Assembly (NCBI RefSeq): GCF_026151205.1
Contig: NC_087072.1
Location: forward strand, 21,852,103 to 21,916,102
Direction: 5' to 3'
Source: Bolinopsis microptera
Taxonomy: Eukaryota; Ctenophora; Tentaculata; Lobata; Bolinopsidae
DNA length: 64,000 nt
Made by a program: the position numbers and the translations under genes. Under the pieces are notes generated by a model. The model was given only the letters and a program-made list of their open reading frames with translations. It ran no database searches and was not told where the DNA came from. How positions within the stretch are numbered: position 1 is the stretch's first letter; each line of letters begins with the position of its first letter. Positions 55,129 to 64,000 of the stretch are shown piece after piece.

Positions 55129-57389
55129 AGGTCTCCCATTGGTTTAACAAATTCATTACCTACAGGCAGGTGGCCCACAAATAAACTCCCAAAACGTCAT
55201 ACCCTGAATGAACATGCTTTGAATATTACAATGGGAAAAAAATACTCAATTGCATAAAAAGTAAGCCCACCAGATCGATCCTCATAAAGCACATTCTGAA
55301 AAAATTTTTCATTCTACTATGGTAGACTATCAGACCAAAAGCGAAGAGGAAGCTAGCCCAATAATCTACCTGGGGCTTGATTGTGTGACTGAAGTTCACA
55401 TATTCTTCTCCCATGTCACACAAGGAAAACAAAATTTTAAGTAAAACAAAACTTGAATTTTATTGCCATTACAATGAATAATAATATAATAATAAATATA
55501 TAAATAAACATCCGATAATGAACTTGTTAGAACCAGTATAGCCCAATATGCTCTACTAACAAAAAACAAGAACTTGCAGGTTCAATGTTCATGGTCCTTT
55601 GAACACGCATACAACACAAGCCATAGCGATCTAGCTACAAGCCTAGTTCAAACATCAATCACGGTTTTCATGGCTATGAGAATGAGATGACTAAACAGAA
55701 AAAGTGCCAATTGGAATAAGGAGCCCTTAGCTGAAAGTATATGACATTTGCAAACTAAGTGTTTGTAGCGCGATGCACTACTGGGCCGCGCCGCGCATCC
55801 AATAATGCTTCTCGCAACCACATCTCTTCGCTAGGTCGGCGAGATGCACCACTGGGCCTCGCCGAGCTGTGAAGGATTGACATCGTGAATCAAACTAAGT
55901 GTAGGATGCATGACAATGTTGGATGTAGCGATGTGACCCAAACCGGCTACCTTTATCTTTTTGCAGGCAAGGTAGATGATGTAGCTTCTGGTGAAAATAT
56001 TTCAGATAACGATTCTCTCATGGAAAATGAGCTTACATAGTAGCTAGGAGTGGCCATGTGTCATTACACTTGCTACATTGCAGCAAGACCCTTACCGGTT
56101 GATAATTGCAAAATATTTGTTCCAACTCGGCGCGAGTCTTATTAAGGTTATTAACCTGCAACAATAGATGATAGGTCTTAGCTTTAGAAAACAAATGTCC
56201 ACACACACTGTCACACATGTTTCGATAATTTGTTATAATAAGGTTATTTTTTTTTACATACTCCTTCTTAGTGTGGTGACTTGGGGTCCATAAATATAAC
56301 AATACAAGCTGATAAACCAAAAAGAACAACTGGGGTAGGTAGGTAGCCGTGGTGGTGCGTAAACTTTACGGTCTGCTCTCTCCAAGACAACTCAATAGCC
56401 CAAGTCACCATACCTGTAGTATATTCCATGGTAATAGAAGAACTTTAAAGTTTTTCAAATTGTTGCTATAATTGATTTAAATAAAAATTTGTTGTTTTCT
56501 TGAAAAATTTGTTGTTTTCTTGTTATTATAAATTACAGGCTAGGTAGTTTGAGTCCCGCTTATATATCCCACTATAAAAGCAATTATTGGCACTCGAGTC
56601 CTTGATCTTGCCGATGGTGCACTGGGCCTTTTGAGCTGCCGTCCTTCACCCAGCAGACCTAACTGGCTGGCGATATTACTACAGGTGATTTGCACGCTTC
56701 AAACATTCCAAGAATGCAATTGCACCACGTACCATGCACGTGATACGATTCAGCCAATCAGAGAACAAGAATCCGCAAAGTTAAAGCTGCGCACTTTTAC
56801 CAGGCCCAAAATATGACTTTTCGCGATAATTCAAAATCTAGGTTGTCCCAAATTGTGCTCCTGGGGAATAATAATAATAATAATTCTATACTGTTACATA
56901 ATTTAAAAATTATGGCCCCTTATTGTGGGCAGAGTATGTGTCTTTATTTTAAGTGTCCTGATTTAAAAATCATCTGAGTGACTGCATTGAAATAATTTAA
57001 GGAGAATACCATAAAAACGTTAAAACAAAAGGAGTAACAACTAGAACATACTTATATTAATATCAACATTAGAACAAAATACAGTCACCTAATTCTCTTC
57101 TCCTAATTCTCTTCTCCTAGCTGGGGAGCTAACTTTAGTTTTACGGGACGAACATTTTGTTGAAAACCAGACGTTTCTATTTCTTTTATTTTCGAAGTTA
57201 GGCCCCTACCAGTAAGGTTTCCTGCAGCTTCTGTCAAACTGAAATTACTATTTTTTTAATCTCAACTCTTATTTTACTTCGGACATTCCAACAGCCACAT
57301 TGTTACACAAGTGTGTAACCAGCCAATTACAGGAAGCCGAAGGATTCAATTATACATTAGGCCAGTGACGGTTAAGGTAGTGTGTACCA

Positions 57390-57620
57390 TACTTTCTTCG
57401 CCCGAGACTTTGCTGCAATGGGCAGCTCCTCATTTAACCCTCACACCCGATTTCTCGAGTATTTGGCTGAGTGGACCGGGGGGCTGCATAGACCACTCAG
57501 GATCCTTAGCTGAGCGTCGACGACGCTCACCCCACAGCTAGTGACAGAGTCGGGAATCGAACCTGGTACCTCAAGCAATACCAGGCCCGGATTAACCAAC
57601 TGAGCCACTAAGCCGAAAAA
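57390..57620 (-). repeat. tRNA-derived SINE, minus orientation
   Basis: On the minus strand GGCTTAGTGGCTCAGTTGG (A box) and CAGGTTCGATTCCCGACTC (B box) form a tRNA-like head. The body (GAGCGTCGTCGACGCTCAGC, AGGATCC, CCACTCAGCCAAATACTCG, GGGTTAAATGAGGAG) matches 2440-2665. It is better preserved than the first copy. Confidence 0.75.
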
Positions 57621-60600
57621 GTGAAACAAATTTTTTTTTTTAGTGAAACAAATTTAAAATTTTATCCTTTATTTTACAATCATAATATAATAATATTTAT
57701 AAGCCTCCGTTTTGAAAGTTTTAAATTTTAATATATTCACATTTCTATTTAAAATTCAATTTAATGTATAAGTCAATAACCGGCCGCTAAAGCCGCGCAT
57801 TCTTGAAAACAGGATTAAATTGTTTATGATTATACGACAAATAAAAATAAATTTAAAACTATCCGTGGTTTTTTTAAAAATAAATTATAATCTTACCTAA
57901 ATCTAAAGCCAGCTTTGTAAAATTTACTATTAGATCATAATATATCGTCAATTCTAAATATTTACAATGCAACATTTCATTAATCTACATACAAGCGTAC
58001 TCCAGCCCCTGCACGCATCCGTTCTTATGCAGCGCGGCTCAAGCCGCGCACGCACGTATTATTTTATACTTTTTGCTTTCTAATAAATATCGTGTCAATG
58101 TGTATGTCTAAATGTTTATGTTTTGTGTAAACCGAATCCAATTGAGATTAGTGACAAGGATAAGGACCCAAGTGCCTGTACGGCTTTTTCGGACCCCTGT
58201 GGACCACTACTCTTGAAATCGCTCTACAACTATTGAACATTTATAACTGTTATATAATATATAACGTCATTTGACAATTATTATCATTAATCTACAATCT
58301 AACTGTCTTGCTGAGGGGGAGGAGTAAACGCTTCACAAACTTAAATACTTACAACATACAAAATTTAAAACCATCAACACGGTTATAGTTAATATCAAGG
58401 GCCAATTTGGTATACCTCTATTTCGTTGTAATATCTAGTATAGTATATCTTCACATCTTAATACTATAATGAAATACAATAGGATACATGTTTCGAGAAA
58501 GAAAGGTTGGTTCGATTATTAACAAAAGTAAACAAAAGTCCATCATGGACTCCACGGAGTCGAAAAAGGTACACGGCTGCTGTCTGGTGCTGCTAGGCAT
58601 TTATTGATCAAGATGTTTTATTGTATTGGTGTTTTATGGTTCTATTGTTCGTGACTTATCAAGTTCTAGGTGGGGGTATAAAGTGCTGCTTAAGATACTT
58701 CGTCATCTCATGTCCAGTATAATGAATAAGATAGTAAACAATACAGTTTCAGTAGTTGACCCATACAGTTAAGTCCGTCATTACTCACAATTGTTTAATC
58801 ATCTGTCAATTGTCTAAGTCGTTGTGTGTTTAGTCGCTGAGTTAGCAGTAAGATAAGTTGTTACGCGCGCACGCGCGCGTTTAATCCCGTCGACGTGAGA
58901 TGTGACAATGAAAACGCTACAGAATTATTGTTTTCGCGCGTTACGTAGAATTTACTAGTGTGTAATACTGGTTAACACTGGGTGTACACTGAGTGTAAGT
59001 CGCTAAGTTTCATATACGAGCCGTTGAATATTTCCAATTTTGAGTGTATCGTGAGCATGTTTTACAGTGCAATTGTTCGGTACTAGTGTGTTTGTGTGTA
59101 TTTATATATATATCATCTGTGGAGTATGGTGTGTGGACTGTGGTAAATAATGTGTTTAGTTGGAGTGTAGTGGTTGTATTTATGAGGAAAGATAAGTGGT
59201 TATTTTAGTAACTCACATTAATCAAAACTTGAGCTCATTTGTGGCAAAATTAAGCTCACACCAATCAAGTGTATCATGCTTGAATTGCAATTCTTGTAAA
59301 GCAATTTTCAATGTATTCTTAAACCTGTTTGTCGGAGTATTAAAACTTATCTTACTTGATGTTTGTCGACAGCTGTTCCACATGTAGGATGATTGGTAGA
59401 TGAATTGTGAGGATGGTTGTGATGTGATGAAATAATCCTCTCGTCGTGGTGAACTGTTAAATGATGAGTACAGTGATAATGGTTCCTCTAACTTATTAAT
59501 TTTGAATAGTTCTAAGAGACAAGTGTACTTATACAGGTTTAATCCAAGTCGAGGCAATCAGCCGACGCGCGGCTTTTATGGTTATCTCTGATATGCATAT
59601 AATCTGTAATAAAATTTGTATTCCTTATCACTTATGCCATCACAATATTTGATCTTAAAACGCTTTTATTGTAGTGCAATAGAATTTTGCGCTGCGTATT
59701 AAATATTGTAGGTTTACAACCTACCAGGACGCGCGCCGAGTTTGACTTGTCGACGGCCCAATATATGGAACAGACATTTTACGAGTATCGCACCCGTTAA
59801 ATTTAATAATACTTTTTGCCATCATTTTACACTTAAAAGATGATACAATTTTAAACAATTTTTAAAGTAACGCGCGCAGCTTTCTTTTCGAAATATACAT
59901 TATCCAAGAAAGGTACTTTGGCGCGGCGAGCACTGACCCGCTTTGCGTCGAGTCAGTCTATTAACAATAAACAAGCGGTATATTCAATACTAAGCTTCAC
60001 ATAGCCATGTGCATACGCGTACTGCGTGACGCGCTTGTTTCACAGGTAGAAATCTTCGGCGGTCGCGCGCTTCTGCTAGCGAGAGGGCTCTGGTTAGAGC
60101 AAATACTAAGCCACCATAATATTATGAATTCAAATTTTTAAACTTTCTGGGAGTTGAATTTTTTTGAGAAACTTGTTTCCGAGATAATATCAGTTGACCA
60201 ACAACTTGATTCACGATGTCAATCCTTTGCATTTCGCCGATCTGCATGTGGTTGCGAGAAGCATTATTTGATGCGCGCGCGACCCAGTTGTGCATCGCGC
60301 TACAAACCAACAACAAACAATAAATAAATCGAAACCAGCGCGACCAAAATTTGCCACCTTCGGCGGTCGCGCGCTACTGCAAGCGAAAGGGCTCTGGTTA
60401 GAGCAACAAATAGCCCGAGGCTAGTGCGCGCCGCGTTAGTCTGATCCATTAACAATGGACAAGAAAATGACAGGACTTCAAATACATTATTAATTGTGAA
60501 CTTAATGAAGCTTGCTAGTTTTTTTGCTTGCTCAGTTTCTATTCACAAGAAGCTTGAAAAGATCGCAGCGCAAAAGCGCCCCGGCCTGGTAATCGTGAAT

Positions 60601-60703
60601 TTAAATATAATATATAATTGGTTTTAATTGATTTTAAAAATTTCATAAACAATAAAAAGGCTGATTAGTTGTTCCAAATTATATTTTTTGCACTAAAATG
60701 GTC

Positions 60704-60783
60704 TTACTGGGCCGCGCTCAGCCTGTCATTCCGCCGAATCTCTATGTTTATGAACATGATAATAGCCTGAGGTCCCCAGGTAA
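60704..60783 (+). mobile_element. Mini-MITE, TTAC(C)TGGG family, copy 4
   Basis: 80 bp: TTACTGGGCCGCGCTCAGCC at the left, GAGGTCCCCAGGTAA at the right, with the shared core CCTGTCATTCCGCCGAATCT / GTTTATGAACATGATAATAG. It is flanked by a perfect 8-bp duplication AAATGGTC (60696-60703 and 60784-60791). Confidence 0.85.
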
Positions 60784-61138
60784 AAATGGTCATACTCAAT
60801 ACTTTTATTTTTTTTGACATTTAAAGCTATCAAAGTATAATATTCTCTATTGTCCATGTCAATATTTATCTTTTTGTTCACCTCTATTGATGTGATCACC
60901 TTTGCATCAGCTTCTTCTCAAGATTGATGATCCAAAATGCTTTTAACGTTACAATTTTTGAACACTCTTAAATTGTTTTAGTGCTTAGATCAAATTGAAA
61001 TTAATTGCGATTGTTTGTATATTATAGTTCATTGTAATTGCTAATTGCTATCTTATCCACTAACAAAATATTATCCGTATTTAACTAAGTCTCATTCAAA
61101 TTGCCGTCGATTCTTCTGTCGACTAACGTTGTCCTTGA

Positions 61139-61415
61139 TATATATATATATTTCATGGCTGGACTTCTACACAATAAAAGAAAGCGGTTGTGATTAGATC
61201 TTCGAAAGTCTTTGCATCGTTTATTTACATCAATTCTCAAATTATTTGTTATATAGTAGTGTTGAAAGTATTATATATATATATATTTTGTAGCTGTACT
61301 CCTACACATTAAAAGTCGGTGTTGATTAGATCTTCGAAATAAGTCTTTGCATCATTTTATTAAACATCGTTATCTCAAATTATTTGTTATATAGTAGTGT
61401 TGAAAGTATTAAAAC
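61139..61415. repeat. Two-copy tandem duplication of about 135 bases
   Basis: Each unit runs from an AT dinucleotide run through GTTGATTAGATCTTCGAAA and GTCTTTGCATC to CAAATTATTTGTTATATAGT and AGTGTTGAAAGTATT. The copies differ at several positions. A third AT run follows at about 61420-61442. Confidence 0.8.
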
Positions 61416-61837
61416 TCTATATTATATATATATATATATATGTTACATGTAAGCGTACCAACTAAAATTAAACTGCCAATAACTTCATTTAGCCGCTTTA
61501 AACAGCTAGAGCTTGCCCAATTACCATTACCAGCAGATGGATTCCACAATTGTACACAATATTCAATTTGAAGTACAAGTGTTATCAAGGATTTTATATT
61601 TGCTAATGAATAGGAGTTCTATCCCTCACAACCTAATTTCGTACCATTCGATGTCAGATTTTGACGATTTAATCAGCTGGTCCCATTTTAATAATGTATA
61701 TAATATAATATAACAATAAATAGCAACTGAACCCCTTCCTTAGGATCAAATTTGAAAATTCAATTGTTTTAGTCTTCGCCCATTCCATAAAATTTGCAAT
61801 AAGTTCAGTTTGCTGTTACCGCGTAGTTTACCTTTGC

Positions 61838-62767
61838 GTGTGTACTTGTACATTACTATACAAGTACACTATGGGGGATGACCAAACTTTGACCCGATCC
61901 CAGGAGTTGATTAAGGAGTTCAACTATGATCAACAGGAAGATGTGGAAGGCTGTGTTGCACGCTGGTCCGATCAGTTAGAAAAAGACCTGCATATGGACT
62001 ACCGTGAAATTGACTACGAAAGTCGTGAAAAGATCAAGACTAAGGATAAACAGACTCTGTCGCGCTGGGTTGTGGATGCAGTGGACCTTGTTCGTCGGCA
62101 GAGTAGTCAGATGTATCTCTTGAAGGAGATCATCGAGTGCTTCAAGACGGAAGCACTAGCAGACAAAGAAAAGGTGATCAGACTGCAGGGCCAGCTGCTG
62201 ATGCAGAAGGACGAACAATTACAGTTGCTTAAGACGCCTGTTGAGGAGACAGTCCAAACAACGGTGGAGTCAGGGATTCAGAACTATAGTGCAGCTGTTC
62301 AACAGAACAGTGCAAGTGGTACGGTCTGCAACAGTAAAATCCTGAAGAAGGTGATGAAGAGTGTGGCTGCAGAGGAGGACAGGAGCAAGAACCTGATCGT
62401 GTTTGGGCTGAAAGAAGAGGAGGAAGAACAGCTTCCAGCGCTAGTTACCGCAGTTTTGGAGGAGATCGGGGAGAAACCTCACTTCGAAGCGACTAGAGTC
62501 GGTTGGAAGAGGCCAGGTAGTACGGCTATCCGACCAGTCAAGATCACCGTCCCAAGCTCAACAGCGGTTCATCAGATTCTGATGAAAACAGGGAGACTGA
62601 GGGAGACGCACAAAGATGTATGGATATGTCCAGACAGATCCAGCGAAGAACGAGCAACAAGGAAGCATCTGGTCACTGACCTGAAGAAGAAGAGGGCGGA
62701 ACAGACTCATCTCGACCACTACATCCGGTACGGGAAGGTATGTAGCCGTGATAAGAAGTCATCATGA
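61838..62767 (+). CDS. Orphan non-LTR retrotransposon ORF1-like protein
   Basis: A frame of 309 residues; ATG at 61871 (MGDDQTLTRSQELIKEF) is the more natural start than 61838. The N-terminal half is helical and coiled-coil-like (QLLMQKDEQLQLLK). The C-terminal half has RSKNLIVFGLKEEEEEQLPA, RVGWKRPGSTAIRPVKITVP, RLRETHKDVWICPDRSSEER and ERATRKHLVTDLKKKR. This pattern is the RRM-like/CTD part of LINE ORF1 proteins, which bind the element's RNA. No endonuclease or reverse transcriptase (ORF2) follows within the window and no poly(A) tail is evident. It is either a dead 3'-deleted LINE or a host gene derived from one. The frame is fully intact. Confidence 0.75.
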   Translation: MCTCTLLYKYTMGDDQTLTRSQELIKEFNYDQQEDVEGCVARWSDQLEKDLHMDYREIDYESREKIKTKDKQTLSRWVVDAVDLVRRQSSQMYLLKEIIECFKTEALADKEKVIRLQGQLLMQKDEQLQLLKTPVEETVQTTVESGIQNYSAAVQQNSASGTVCNSKILKKVMKSVAAEEDRSKNLIVFGLKEEEEEQLPALVTAVLEEIGEKPHFEATRVGWKRPGSTAIRPVKITVPSSTAVHQILMKTGRLRETHKDVWICPDRSSEERATRKHLVTDLKKKRAEQTHLDHYIRYGKVCSRDKKSS

Positions 62768-64000
62768 GTTACACTCTCGGACACTGATCAGTATATGAAG
62801 GAGTGATGATTATTTTAAGAATTTTCAGACGTTATCTGTATTTAAGAGACAACTATATATTTTGAATATTTTATTATTTGATTGTTTCACACTTTTCATA
62901 TTTCATAATTTTATCACTAGGTGGAGGTGATGTTATTGAGACTTTGGGCGGCCATAAAACTCCTGTTTTGAAAGTTGTCCTCTGTACTTGTTTCACTGAC
63001 CCACGCTTTATAGCATTTATACATTTCGGCCCATTTTATATGTTTGTTCGACTTGCTGTACATTTGTATATTTGCTATTTTGTAAAAGTTTCAAATCAAA
63101 TCATATTTGATTGCTTCTACTTATCTTTAAGAACTGGAAACCCCATTTTTTATGGTCTAAACGTAATGAGGAACTTCACCTAACCATATGCTTTTGCGCC
63201 ACTGCGGGCGCGCTTGTTTCACAAGTAAAGAGGAGGCGGGCGCGCGTCACTGCAAGCGCAAGGGCTCTGGATAGAGCAATGAGGATCTGAAGTTAAATGA
63301 CGGAGGTATCAAGTATTTTGATTATCTTGATCAATCATGTGATTTGACACCCTAATTGGGTTCTTTACATACCTGATTGATTACTCTCAACTAATGAAGA
63401 AGCATATTATGCTTGACAGTGTAATCTGAATAACACAATGAGACTCAATTCAATCAATTGAAATAAAGAGTGCAAAAAATGAACATTTTCGTATTTGATT
63501 TGATGTTTAAACCCTCAATGTGTGATGATCATATATCAGAAAAATGATCTACTTGACTGAGTCATCAGCCTATACTTTAGGGTAGTCATTTTTTATGACC
63601 ACAAGGCAATTTTTAGATAACAAGTATTTATGACATGACTAGACAACAAAAACAAAACGATATGTTTGATCTTTTCAAGCATAAAATGACAATACCCATC
63701 CAAAATCAATTTTCGTATTATATCTCCAATTGAATACAATATTTGTACCATGCAATGCTAAGAATGACACATATTAGCATTTGTGGTTGTATATTTTGAA
63801 ACATCGTAACTATCAAATTGTAGTTTTAAGAGTTTAATTTATGAGGTATGATGTGACTTTACCGTTACAAATCCAGACTTGTCCAAACTTTGCTGGTTTA
63901 AGTTTTAGATTAATTTATCTATTCTACTCCCTAGAAAAAGTGCAGGTGAAACTGCAAAAAAATCCTGCTAAAAGATGAGCACTATGCTATATTATTATAT
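62768..64000. other. Sequence after the ORF1-like frame, no gene seen
   Basis: Contains a copy of dispersed repeat B (63180-63279, ending GGGCTCTGGATAGAGCAA). The rest is AT-rich with short frames. A frame at 62878-63183 is hydrophobic and low in complexity and shows no domain. Confidence 0.5.

Larger units (their letters stand above)
55129..61837. other. Repeat-rich intergenic region
   Basis: No gene is supported. It holds copies of dispersed repeats B (60005-60102, 60357-60405), C (55766-55880, 60205-60305) and D (56586-56660, 59537-59613), a SINE, a mini-MITE, a tandem duplication and an inverted relative of 17041-17160 (56815-57165, with GCTAACTTTAGTTTTACGGG). A minus-strand stretch 56094-56155 is open between CAG and GTAAGG signals (NKTRAELEQIFCNYQP), a possible lone exon I cannot place. 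58550-58573 reads MDSTESKK before GTACAC, too short to call. Confidence 0.5.

Noticed and set aside
56033-56329. Minus-strand frame with KTRAELEQIFCNYQP between CAG and GTAAGG.
   Set aside because: Looks exon-like over about 60 bases, but no neighbouring exon could be joined in phase, so not called as a gene.

Overview
This window looks like nuclear DNA of an intron-rich animal, most likely an early-branching metazoan. A cnidarian, perhaps a medusozoan, is my best guess; this is inference from gene content and I cannot fix the species. It is AT-rich overall. Genes have many short exons joined by consensus GT-AG introns. It carries CDC6, prosaposin, BROX, NFRKB, NDUFA7, Rabex-5, FBXO31 and MPPED relatives, and it is crowded with non-autonomous DNA transposons, tRNA-derived SINEs, a Penelope-like element and a LINE ORF1. 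There is nothing bacterial or viral in style. Gene models were built by hand: I matched splice sites and reading phase exon by exon and compared the joined proteins with remembered families.

Layout. 1-3266 (+) is the 3' end of CDC6. 5069-7848 (-) is a seven-exon prosaposin-like gene. 7.9-19.5 kb holds almost only repeats: a TTAA-flanked foldback-like element, a mariner-like element, a GA microsatellite and several GC-rich dispersed repeats. 19525-21405 (+) is an intronless secreted Ig/follistatin-Kazal/Ig/VWD protein. 22523-36286 is a dense run of minus-strand genes: BROX (nine exons), a compact NFRKB-like gene, a DEAD-box helicase (eight exons), NDUFA7 and a Rabex-5-like VPS9 protein. A broken intronless secreted-protein gene sits inside a BROX intron. 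37.3-39.4 kb is a near-perfect palindrome made of two head-to-head Penelope-like GIY-YIG fragments. 40.3-55.1 kb is a family cluster of three MPPED-type metallophosphoesterase genes, one plus and two minus. Genes 1 and 2 have almost identical exon lengths and phases. An FBXO31-like gene lies between genes 2 and 3, and a membrane protein with an SETTYDSRRR repeat is nested antisense in an intron of gene 1. 55.1-64 kb is again repeat-rich, ending with an orphan LINE ORF1.

The most interesting structural signal is a set of small inverted-repeat transposons with 8-bp target-site duplications that fit no family I can name with confidence. One is a 1.47-kb foldback element whose arms are built from AGCGCT-centred minisatellite units (52040-53506). 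Two have termini that are long G tracts (876-2348 and 39512-39962). The last is a family of 74-117-bp elements with TTACTGGG/CCCAGGTAA ends (four copies, three with recognisable 8-bp duplications). The genes appear to be ordinary housekeeping or secreted-protein genes, and I see no operon-like or defence-type gene system linking them.
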